This document shows positions 1 to 7,100 of a DNA stretch of 8,004 bases, one piece after another. Where the stretch lies: the NCBI GenBank assembly GCA_946410505.1, contig CAMKAP010000087.1, forward strand, positions 1 through 8,004. Direction: 5' to 3'. Under the pieces are notes generated by a model. The model had not been told where the DNA came from, did not search any database, and saw only the letters and a list, made by a program, of their open reading frames with translations. The number at the start of each line of letters is the position of its first letter. Within the stretch, counting starts at the first letter, position 1. A program made the translations under genes and the position numbers. This DNA is from an uncultured Clostridia bacterium. GTDB lineage: Bacteria; Bacillota_A; Clostridia; Oscillospirales; Oscillospiraceae.

Positions 1-240
1 CGTTTCCAGGTTCGCCTGCAGTTTCCGGTCTGCCTCCTCCATCTGCGCCCGTTCCTCTTCGCTGACCGGAGGCGTTTCCTCCGGCTCTGCCGTCACGATG
101 ACCGGGGCCGTATCCTCCAGCGCCACATAATTCAGCTTGGACGTATAATGGTGAAAGCCCAGCCAGGCGGCGCCGGCAATGAGCAGCAAAACAGCCAGCA
201 GGATCGCCGGAATAAGGATCCACTTTTTCCCTTTTTTCAT
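1..240 (-). CDS. N-terminus of membrane-anchored protein, probable LytR-CpsA-Psr (LCP) ligase (partial)
   Basis: Only the first 80 codons are visible; the gene runs off the left edge. The protein starts with a short Lys-rich cytoplasmic tail (MKKGKKW), then one hydrophobic segment at about residues 7-29 rich in Leu, Ile and Ala, then an extracellular Glu/Pro-rich stretch (residues 47-70) leading into a predicted helix (MEEADRKLQANLE). This plan is typical of clostridial LCP proteins, which transfer lipid-linked anionic polymers or capsule to peptidoglycan by forming a phosphodiester bond. The catalytic LCP domain with its Arg/Asp residues lies outside the window, so the family call rests on this N-terminus and on the polysaccharide-gene neighbours. 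The start is uncertain: ATG at 240 lies 14 nt after the AAGGAG motif, rather far, while an in-frame ATG at 252 (adding MIRD) lies only 2 nt after it. It has its own promoter at 329-357. It could instead be another single-pass envelope protein. Confidence 0.6.
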   Translation of the reverse strand, partial: MKKGKKWILIPAILLAVLLLIAGAAWLGFHHYTSKLNYVALEDTAPVIVTAEPEETPPVSEEERAQMEEADRKLQANLET

Positions 241-253
241 ATCGCGTATCATG

Positions 254-260
254 TCTCCTT
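254..260 (-). promoter_or_regulatory. Shine-Dalgarno sequence AAGGAGA of the partial left-edge gene
   Basis: On the minus strand AAGGAGA matches the anti-Shine-Dalgarno well. Neither in-frame ATG has ideal spacing: the one at 252 is too close and the one at 240 is somewhat far. The motif follows the leader hairpin (263-291) after only two bases. Confidence 0.6.
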
Positions 261-262
261 CC

Positions 263-291
263 CGCGGCACTCTCAGAGAAACGGTGCCGCG
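263..291 (-). promoter_or_regulatory. Leader hairpin in the 5' UTR of the left-edge gene
   Basis: Two perfect 8-base arms, CGCGGCAC (minus strand, 291-284) and GTGCCGCG (270-263), enclose a 13-base loop that contains a further short TCT/AGA pairing. No U-tract follows, so it is not an intrinsic terminator on either strand. Its lower end is two bases from the ribosome binding site. It could affect translation initiation or stabilise the mRNA. The inverted repeat is read directly from the sequence; the role is inference. Confidence 0.5.
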
Positions 292-328
292 CATCTCCAA
301 AACAGGTCTGAACGCCGTGTATACGCCA

Positions 329-357
329 ATGATAGTTTTTTCCCGTTTTTTTGTCAA
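329..357 (-). promoter_or_regulatory. Sigma-A type promoter for the left-edge (LCP-like) gene
   Basis: Reading the minus strand there is a perfect -35 box TTGACA (357-352), a 17-bp spacer (351-335) and a -10 box TATCAT (334-329) that matches five of six positions of TATAAT. The spacer consists mostly of two A-tracts around CGGG, AT-rich against the GC-rich surroundings, which fits a bent or easily melted promoter. The likely start is the A at about 322, giving a leader of about 80 nt. It lies 14 bp beyond the end of the capG-like gene, so the left-edge gene can be transcribed independently of the sugar-nucleotide genes. Confidence 0.8.
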
Positions 358-370
358 GCACGCCGGAACG

Positions 371-1549
371 CTATCGCTTCCGCCAGACCATACGGTCGAC
401 CACATGGGTAAAGCTCTGGATGATGTTTACGACTCTGCCGCTCACGTTTTCATCCAGATAGTCCGGAACCGGCGTTCCGAAGTCTCCGCTGCCGCAGCGA
501 TCCAGGGCAAGCGCCAGCGCCTGCATCAGCGACCGCTCGTCAATTCCCGAGAGCGTGAAGCAGCCCTTCTCCATGGCCTCCGGACGCTCGGTGGAAGTCC
601 GGATGCAGACGGCGGGAAATGCTTCCCCGATGGAGGTGTAGAAGCTGCTCTCCTCCGGCAGCGTCCCGCTGTCGGAGACCACGGCAAACGCGTTCATCTG
701 CAGGCAATTGTAGTCATGAAAGCCCAGAGGCTCATGGCGCAGCACCCGCGCGTCCAGTGAAAAGCCCGACGCCTCCAGGCGTTTTCTGCTCCGGGGATGG
801 CAGGAATACAGGATCGGCATGTCATAGCGCTGCGCCATGCTGTTTACAGCCGAGAACAGGGCGCGGAAGTTTTCCTCCGAATCCAGGTTTTCCTCCCTGT
901 GTGCAGAGAGGAGGATGTACTTCTTTCTTTCCAGCCCCAGCCGATTCAGCACGTCGCTGGCTCTGATCGCGTCCAGATTGGCGCGCAGCACCTCCGCCAT
1001 GGGGCTGCCGGTCACAAAAGTCCTTTCCTTCGGCAGTCCGCATTCGATCAGGTAACGCCGCGCAGCCTCCGAATAGGGCAGATTCACGTCGCTGATGATG
1101 TCCACGATCCGCCGGTTGGTCTCCTCTGGCAGGCACTCATCCTTGCAGCGGTTGCCCGCCTCCATGTGGAAGATGGGGATGTGCAGGCGCTTTGCGGCGA
1201 TGGCGGAGAGACAGCTGTTGGTGTCGCCCAGGATCAGCAGCGCATCCGGCCGCAGCGCCGTCATCAGCTTGTAGGAACAGTTGATGATATTGCCCACCGT
1301 CTCGCCAAGGTCTGCGCCCACCGCGTCCATATACACCTCCGGATCGGCCAGGGCCAGATCCCGGAAGAAGATCCCGTTGAGCGTATAATCATAGTTCTGT
1401 CCGGTGTGGGCAAGCACCGTGTCGAACACCTTGCGGCATCTGGTGATCACGGCGGAGAGGCGGATGATCTCCGGCCGTGTCCCCACGATGATCAGGAGCT
1501 TCAGTTTTCCGTTGTTCTGAAAGCGAACATCTGTGTAATCAAGTTTCAT
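371..1549 (-). CDS. capG: UDP-N-acetylglucosamine 2-epimerase family, CapG/FnlC type (last step to UDP-L-FucNAc)
   Basis: A cytoplasmic enzyme of 392 residues, usual length for the non-hydrolysing UDP-HexNAc 2-epimerases. Family motifs appear in order: VGTRPEIIRLS near residue 22, HTGQNYDY at 48, the GDTNSCLSA loop at 108, HMEAGNRC at 128, PEETNRRIVD at 141, SAHREENLDS at 215, the CHPR motif at 250, the PLGFHDYNCLQMNA stretch at 274 and the nucleotide-binding SDSGTLPEESS at 292. The Asp, Glu and His residues of the active-site loops are present. The HMEAGNRC and PEETNRRIVD versions are those of CapG/FnlC proteins, which convert UDP-N-acetyl-L-pneumosamine to UDP-L-FucNAc at C2, rather than of generic WecB. 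The adjacent capF-like gene supports this. The start is set by a GGGAGAA ribosome binding site (1561-1555) with seven bases between GGAG and ATG. It lies 17 bp after the capF-like gene, clearly in one operon. It appears intact. Confidence 0.92.
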   Translation of the reverse strand: MKLDYTDVRFQNNGKLKLLIIVGTRPEIIRLSAVITRCRKVFDTVLAHTGQNYDYTLNGIFFRDLALADPEVYMDAVGADLGETVGNIINCSYKLMTALRPDALLILGDTNSCLSAIAAKRLHIPIFHMEAGNRCKDECLPEETNRRIVDIISDVNLPYSEAARRYLIECGLPKERTFVTGSPMAEVLRANLDAIRASDVLNRLGLERKKYILLSAHREENLDSEENFRALFSAVNSMAQRYDMPILYSCHPRSRKRLEASGFSLDARVLRHEPLGFHDYNCLQMNAFAVVSDSGTLPEESSFYTSIGEAFPAVCIRTSTERPEAMEKGCFTLSGIDERSLMQALALALDRCGSGDFGTPVPDYLDENVSGRVVNIIQSFTHVVDRMVWRKR

Positions 1550-1554
1550 CTCTG

Positions 1555-1561
1555 TTCTCCC
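1555..1561 (-). promoter_or_regulatory. Shine-Dalgarno sequence GGGAGAA of the capG-like gene
   Basis: The minus-strand GGGAGAA lies within the 17-bp gap between the stop of the capF-like gene and the ATG at 1549, at normal spacing. It decides the start codon of the epimerase, whose N-terminus begins MKLDYTD ahead of the conserved GTRPE motif. Confidence 0.7.
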
Positions 1562-1566
1562 GCCCC

Positions 1567-2730
1567 TTACACGGGCTCGGCATAGGTATCCGGCTTTAGC
1601 GGATCAAAGCATTCATTGGCCCACATCACGGTAACCAGATCCCGGGTATCGCTCAGATTGACGATGCTGTGGGTATAGCCCGGCAGCATGTGTACGGCGG
1701 TGATCTTTTCACCGCTCACCTCGAATTCGAGGATCTCCTCCGATCCCAGCTTTCTCTCGCGGATCAGGCCGTGGCCGGAGACCACAATGAAAAACTCCCA
1801 CTTGCTGTGATGCCAATGCTGGCCCTTTGTGACGCCGGGGCGTGAGATGTTGACGCTGAACTGTCCGCAGTTGGGCGTTTTTATCAGTTCGGTAAAGCTG
1901 CCGCGCTCGTCCTCGCGCATGGTGAGCGGAAAAGCGATCTTTTCCTTCGGCAGATAGCTGAGATACGTGGAATAGAGCTTCTTTGCGAAGCTCCCCTCCC
2001 CGATTTCCGGAAGGAAAAGGCTCTGCGGCTGATCGTGAAACTGCTTCAAAAGACGGACGATCTCCCCGAGGCAGACGCGGTGCGTGTCGGGAACGAAGGC
2101 ATAGCTTCCCTGCCGGTGCTCACGGCCCTGGAGCGCAAGCAGCAGCTCCTCCACCACATCGTCTATATAGGCAAGCTCCAGCTTGGTCTCCGGGTCGTCC
2201 ACACGGATGGGGAGTTCATGTGCGATGTTGTGGCAGAAGGTGGCGACAACGCTGTTGTAGTTGGGCCGGCACCACTTGCCGAAGAGATTGGGGAAACGAT
2301 AGACGATCGTTCTCGCGCCCGTCTCCTCGCCGTAGGAGAAAATCAGCTCTTCCGCCCTTTTTTTGCTCTCGCCGTAAACGCTGCCGGCAAAACGCCCCTC
2401 CAATGTCGCCTGGACGGAGCTCGCCAGCATCACGGGGCAGCCTTTGTTCCGCTTCCGCAGCACATTGATCAGCGCGCCGGTGAGGTCGACATTCGTCGCT
2501 TCAAACTCTCTGGGATCTGCGGGGCGGTTCGCCCCCGCCAGATGAAACACGAAATCCGCCCGCTCGCAGGCGGAGATGAGCTGCTGCTCCGTGTCGCCGC
2601 GGCCAAAGCAGAGGATCTCGTCGATCTTCAGGCCGGGATAGCTGCGGTCTTTGCCGTCCCGGATATTCTTCAGCGTCTCAATCAGGTTTTTTCCCACGAA
2701 GCCCCCGGCTCCCGTTACAAATACGATCAT
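1567..2730 (-). CDS. capF: Bifunctional UDP-sugar 4-reductase / 3-epimerase, CapF/FnlB type (SDR plus cupin)
   Basis: A 387-residue cytoplasmic enzyme with two domains. Residues 1 to about 255 are an extended short-chain dehydrogenase: the Rossmann motif TGAGGFVGKNL at 6-16, HLAGANRP at 63-70, the substrate-proximal LASSVQA at 102-108, and the catalytic Tyr119-x3-Lys123 in VYGESKK. Residues about 265-385 are a cupin: MREDERGSFTELIKT at 271, the metal-binding region KGQHWHHSKWEFF at 302-314 with clustered His, and LPGYTHSIVN at 349. This fusion is characteristic of CapF of Staphylococcus aureus. There the cupin catalyses C3 epimerisation of the 4-keto sugar made by CapE, and the SDR part reduces it with NADPH to UDP-N-acetyl-L-pneumosamine. 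Length is slightly above the roughly 370 residues of the S. aureus enzyme. The start has only a weak ribosome binding site, but ATG at 2730 opens directly into the Rossmann strand and follows the glycosyltransferase stop after 18 bp. No CapE gene adjoins it here. Confidence 0.93.
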   Translation of the reverse strand: MIVFVTGAGGFVGKNLIETLKNIRDGKDRSYPGLKIDEILCFGRGDTEQQLISACERADFVFHLAGANRPADPREFEATNVDLTGALINVLRKRNKGCPVMLASSVQATLEGRFAGSVYGESKKRAEELIFSYGEETGARTIVYRFPNLFGKWCRPNYNSVVATFCHNIAHELPIRVDDPETKLELAYIDDVVEELLLALQGREHRQGSYAFVPDTHRVCLGEIVRLLKQFHDQPQSLFLPEIGEGSFAKKLYSTYLSYLPKEKIAFPLTMREDERGSFTELIKTPNCGQFSVNISRPGVTKGQHWHHSKWEFFIVVSGHGLIRERKLGSEEILEFEVSGEKITAVHMLPGYTHSIVNLSDTRDLVTVMWANECFDPLKPDTYAEPV

Positions 2731-2748
2731 ATCTTCACACCACGACTT

Positions 2749-4002
2749 TTATCGATCTTTTTCCAGGTTCTTCAATATGCCGCCCATCTTCTCATAATAC
2801 GCGTCCCAGGTCGCATTCATTGCCATTTCGTGCGCCGCCTGTCCCATCGTTCTGATGTTCTCCGGGCAGTCAATCAGGCGCTGCACCGCGCCGACGATCG
2901 CTTCTGTCGATTGAATGGGAATGATATAGCCCTGCGCACCGTCGGTCATCAGATCGACGATTCCCGAGTTCTCGGAGACGATCAGCGGGAGACCGCACAT
3001 GGCCGCTTCCATCGCGGCAAGAGAGAGGCCCTCGCCGAGTGAGGGAAGGATAAACACATCCGCGCTTCGCAAAACGGCGTCCATCTCATCGTGCAGGATG
3101 CTCCCCAGGAAAGTGACACGTTCCAGATACGGCGCAAGATCAGGGTCCTTCGGATCGCACTGTCCCACAACGATCAGTTCGGCGCTTGCTTTCGGGATCC
3201 TCTGAAAGGCCTCCAGCAGGTAATAGATTCCTTTCAGCTCCTTCACGCCGCCCACATACGCAAAGCGGATCGGCCGGCTGATCGTTTCGGGAAACTGTTT
3301 TTGATGAAACTGTACCGTGCTGACGCCGTACGGGCAAACATGGATCCGATCCTCGGAGATGCCGGAAAACATAAGCGATTTTTTTACGAAGGCGGAAGGG
3401 ACCAGGAAAGACTCCGCCGCCTTCAGCTCACGTCTGGTGCGATCGACTCTTACAGGATCCCATACGATCGCCCGTTCCGTCTTGAGACGTCCGGCAAAGC
3501 CGGGAGCAAGTTTTAGATCGCGCTCATAGATATGCCTCATATACAGCGTGTTGGCTGCGGAAACATCCATGATCCTCCTGATCTGCGGCGCTTCTCTGGC
3601 AAGGATCTCAAACAGGAGCGGCGAGGTATCGTCATAGGTGATGACCGCGTCCGCCCCGCTCTTTATCGCATAAGCGGCAACTTTTCTGGTGAACCGGTCC
3701 GCCAGATGGTATTTGACAGGATAATACAATCTATGTAAAAACGGAATATTCAAAAACAGCAGCTTCAGCAGGCCCTCCGCCTCGCAGAACTGCAGGACCT
3801 CCTCTTCCCGGAGTTCTTCGCAGCGGCGGCTTCTCGCTTTCTGCCGATACTTTCCCCGAAGCATTCCGGCCGCTTTTTCCGTCAGTGATTTCTTCTTATC
3901 ATACACCGTTGTAATGTATTTTTCCAGTACCCCGGCTCTTTTGGCTGCGATCGCCAAATGAAAGGAATGCTGCTGAGCCGGATGACACACGATGAACCTC
4001 AT
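2749..4002 (-). CDS. Glycosyltransferase, GT4-like (GT-B fold)
   Basis: A 417-residue protein without an obvious signal peptide or membrane span, presumably acting at the cytoplasmic face of the membrane on a lipid-linked intermediate. The C-terminal half carries the GT4 hallmarks: PSAFVKKSL at 202-210, the PYGVSTVQF stretch at 224-232, the start of the C-terminal Rossmann domain RFAYVGGVKELKGIYYLLEA at 246-265, LIVVGQ at 276-281, and the EX7E motif with Glu324 and Glu332 in LPSLGEGLSLAAMEAA, which in this family contacts the donor sugar nucleotide. The N-terminal domain (1-190) is less typical and has a basic stretch at about 49-60. Donor and acceptor cannot be read from sequence; a FucNAc or other amino-sugar donor is plausible because it sits directly upstream of capF and capG. 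The start is supported by AAAGGAGA (4014-4007) at ideal spacing. It is the first gene after the terminator at 4015-4054. Confidence 0.9.
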   Translation of the reverse strand: MRFIVCHPAQQHSFHLAIAAKRAGVLEKYITTVYDKKKSLTEKAAGMLRGKYRQKARSRRCEELREEEVLQFCEAEGLLKLLFLNIPFLHRLYYPVKYHLADRFTRKVAAYAIKSGADAVITYDDTSPLLFEILAREAPQIRRIMDVSAANTLYMRHIYERDLKLAPGFAGRLKTERAIVWDPVRVDRTRRELKAAESFLVPSAFVKKSLMFSGISEDRIHVCPYGVSTVQFHQKQFPETISRPIRFAYVGGVKELKGIYYLLEAFQRIPKASAELIVVGQCDPKDPDLAPYLERVTFLGSILHDEMDAVLRSADVFILPSLGEGLSLAAMEAAMCGLPLIVSENSGIVDLMTDGAQGYIIPIQSTEAIVGAVQRLIDCPENIRTMGQAAHEMAMNATWDAYYEKMGGILKNLEKDR

Positions 4003-4006
4003 AGTG

Positions 4007-4014
4007 TCTCCTTT
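4007..4014 (-). promoter_or_regulatory. Shine-Dalgarno sequence AAAGGAGA of the glycosyltransferase gene
   Basis: The minus strand reads AAAGGAGA, then four bases, then ATG at 4002. It directly abuts the U-tract of the terminator at 4015-4054, so translation signals begin where the terminator ends. Confidence 0.8.
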
Positions 4015-4054
4015 AGAAAAGATCCCCGGAAGCAGAATGCCACTCCCGGGGATC
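4015..4054 (-). terminator. Intrinsic terminator or attenuator between the surface-protein gene and the glycosyltransferase
   Basis: On the minus strand the perfect 9-base arms GATCCCCGG (4054-4046) and CCGGGGATC (4029-4021) can be extended inward by about three pairs (G-U, A-U, G-C), and the hairpin is followed by TTTTCT (4020-4015). A strong GC stem with a short U-tract after the stop of the long gene fits rho-independent termination. The U-tract is short and interrupted, so termination may be partial. I see no convincing promoter between it and the glycosyltransferase, so the downstream genes may depend on readthrough or on a promoter inside the 3' end of the long gene. Confidence 0.75.
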
Positions 4055-4083
4055 CATATCCTGGTGAATCGTATTTGCCTGTG

Positions 4084-4121
4084 TTGACGCAGGGATCAGA
4101 TCAGTTTTCCGTCTGCGTCAA
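4084..4121 (-). repeat. Inverted repeat spanning the stop codon of the surface-protein gene
   Basis: Perfect 9-base arms TTGACGCAG and CTGCGTCAA lie at 4084-4092 and 4113-4121 with 20 bases between; a further GGA/UCC pairing is possible inside after a two-base bulge. The TGA stop (4098-4096) lies in the intervening segment. No U-tract follows, so it is not itself an intrinsic terminator. It may form an mRNA 3' structure in tandem with the terminator 30 bases downstream. Function is unknown. Confidence 0.5.
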
Positions 4122-7100
4122 AGTTGTAGGTTCCGGCAGGCTTCAGGCCGTTGGTCTTGCTGACATAGTAGCTGCGGCCGACGACCAGCTTGCAGGAGCT
4201 GTTGACATAGTAGTACGCACCGTCCACCTCGATCAGGCCGGCATAGGTCTTCACGCTGTCTACGTAGTAGTACTTCTCGCCGTTTACCTCCACGATCCCG
4301 TCGCGCAGCTGCAGAACGCCGTTGGCATCGAAGCTGTAGTTCTTCTGCGCCTGGAATGCGGCCACAGTGCCGTCTGCCTTCGTGTATGACAGGCCGTTGG
4401 TCTTGGTGATCGCATAGTCCTTCCCGCTGATCACGACGCCTGAGCCGTTCACATAGTAGTAGTTGCCGTCAAGCAGGATCAGGCCGTTGTTCTTCTGCAT
4501 CACATCCTTGATGTAATAGCGCAGGACACCGTCGCTGTCCGCCCTGATGCCGGTGAAGCTGGGATCCACAGGGGGATCGGTGGGTGTGGGAGGATCCGTA
4601 GGCGTGGGAGGATCGGTGGGCGTGGGAGGATCGGTGGGCGTGGGAGGATCGACCGGCTCCGTGCCGGGAACGATCATCTTGCCGTCCTTGTCGAAGCTGT
4701 AGGTCCCGGCAGGCTTGAGATTGTTGGTCTTGCTGACGTAGTAGCTGCGGTCAACGATCAGCTTGCAGGAGCTGGAGACATAGTAGTAATCCCCGTCAAT
4801 CTCGATCAGGCCGGCGTAGGTCTTCACACTGTCGACGTAGTAATACTTCTCGCCGTTTACCTCCACGATGCCGTCCCGCAGCTGCAGAACGCCGTTCTCA
4901 TCAAAGGAGTAGGTCTTGCCGGACTGGAACAGCGCCTTGCTTCCGTCTTCCTTGACATAGCCCAGGCTGTTCGTCTTGGTGATGCCGTAATAGCGGCCGC
5001 TGATCACGACGCCGGAGCCGTTGACATAGTAGAAATTGCCGTCGAGCTGGATGAGGCCGCTGTTCTTCTGCATCACATCCTTGATGTAATAGCGCAGAAC
5101 GCCGTCGTCATCGCGCTTGATGCCGGTGAACTCGGGATCCGGATCGTCCGGATTCTCAGGCGGTTCGGGCTCGCCGCCGTTGAGGATCATCTTGCCCTCG
5201 GCGTCAAAGCTGTAAGCGCCGGGCTCCATCAGGCCGTTGGTCTTGCTGACGTAGTAGGTGCAGCTGACCGCCAGCTGGCAGTTGCTCTTGACGTAATAAT
5301 AGTCGTCATCGATCTTGATCAGGCCGGCATAGGTCTTCTCCCCGTTGACGAAGTAGGTCAGCACGCCGTCCACATTGACGATGCCGTTGTAGAGCTGCAG
5401 GACGCCGTTTTCATCGAAGGTATAGCTTCCCGCCGGCAGCAGGCCGTTGGTCTTGCTGATATAGTATTCGCAGCCCTTGACCATCGTGCCGTTGCTCTTG
5501 AAGTAGTAATAGTTGTCGTCGATCTTCATGAGGCCGGGATAGGTGATGATCTCGCCGTCAACTGTCCAGTAGGTCCCGTTGTCCGTCTCGTAGAAACCGT
5601 TCTGGTCCTTCAGGAACACGCCGTCATCGGTGAAAATGAAGGTGCCCCAGTAGGTATGCGTCAGGTCACGCGTGCGGGAGATGCCCTCTGCACGGCGGCC
5701 GCCGGAGCCGAACAGATAATAGTAATCGCTGCCGACCTGCACCCACTGATTCTGCATCAGACGTCCGGCCCAGTAGTAATGCGTACCGTCGTCCTCCTCT
5801 TTCCACGCGCCGAGGATCAGAATGTAATCGGCGAAGGTGTAGGTCAGGCCGTTGATGGTCTGGATCCCGTCGACAGAGACGTGGGTCTTCGGATCGAAGT
5901 AGTAGTTGTTGCCGTCGAATTCGCGCCAGCCGGTCTTCTCTTCACCGGCGACGGAGGCGTAGAAGCCGCCCTCCTCCCGGGGAACAAGGCCGGTGTACAC
6001 GCCCCTGCAGACGCCCTCATCGGTGAAGGTGTAGTAGAGCTTTTCGGGGCTGCCTTCCGGCGCTTGATCGTTATGGGGCAGATACTGCAGACCGGTCACC
6101 TTCTGGTTGTTGACGTAGTAGAACATGCTGCCGTCCTCCTCCGTCACCCAGCCGCTGTACGCGGTCTTATCCAGAATGAAGCTGTCCTCGAATTCCGCAT
6201 GGGTGCTGCTGAACTGGGCGCCCTTGTCGTTGACAAGATTGGCCGTATTGTCGTACTGGGTCACGCCAAACTGCTGCGCCATAGAACTGCCAGCCAGATT
6301 GTATGCCTGAGAGCTGCGGATACGTGCGTTGTAGTGAATGATGCCGGAGTTCGTGAGCGCGATCTGGTCCTGCTCGTCCCACTGGGCGTCTTCCTTCACC
6401 GTGGCCTTGATGCCGCTCACGATGCAGACGGGGTTGGCGCTCGCGGGATCGATCTGTCCGTCCACCTTGATCCAGTTGCAGACCAGCGTCAGGCGATTGG
6501 TCTCCGGATCAAAGCTGGTCGTGCCGAGTTCAAAGTAGTCGCAGCTGATAAAGAGCTCCGACAGATCCAGATTCAGCGCCGGATCCAGCTGGACCTCGAC
6601 CGTGACCGTGGTGCTCGGGCTGATGCGTTCTGCCAGCATCAGCAAAAGCGAGAAGGCAGAAACTTCACCCGTCGTCACGCCGCCGCCGATAAACGAACCA
6701 AGCACCGGAAGCGCCTGGGCGATATTCTCCGGGATGGAAAGATCGTTCATATCCAGCGCGAACACGTAGGAGATGATCATCTCCTGGTTCGGGTCGGAGA
6801 TATAGTAGATCACCTTGTCATCCGTGGTGGAGTTGCTGACATCGCGGACCCAGGCCAGCTTGCGGTCGCCCGCAGTCGCATTGTTGAAATCAAAGATCGC
6901 CTCGCCGGACTTGTAGAGATAGATCACAGACTGCGCGGTGACATTGATGTTGCTCCAGAGCGTGGCGGTAACCGTGGTGGAGCGGACGCCGCATTCCTCG
7001 CCGGCCGCAGTGAAGTTCAGGCCGGAGAAGCTGCCGGCACCGGACTGGTCCAGCGAAAAGTCGATCAGGTCGGTTTCGCTGCTCAGATAAACCGGGTTCC

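Noticed and set aside
364..382. Short imperfect hairpin at the capG stop codon, considered as a terminator
   Set aside because: The stem is about seven pairs with a bulge and no U-tract follows on the minus strand; what follows is the TTGACA promoter with A-tracts.
797..1585. Plus-strand open frame of 262 codons, with a second at 179-760
   Set aside because: Both lie antisense to capG and the lcp leader; they have low-complexity His/Arg/Gln-rich translations and no supporting ribosome binding site or motif.
2035..3042. Plus-strand open frame of 335 codons
   Set aside because: It is antisense to capF and to the glycosyltransferase, both with unmistakable family motifs, and its translation has no recognisable domain. 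It reflects GC-rich codon use.
4096..4125. TTGACG near the end of the surface-protein gene as a -35 box for the glycosyltransferase operon
   Set aside because: No acceptable -10 box occurs at 16-18 bp spacing, and the motif is part of the inverted repeat.
4574..4645. CRISPR-like array
   Set aside because: The 18-bp units are directly adjacent with no spacers and are in frame as a coding linker.
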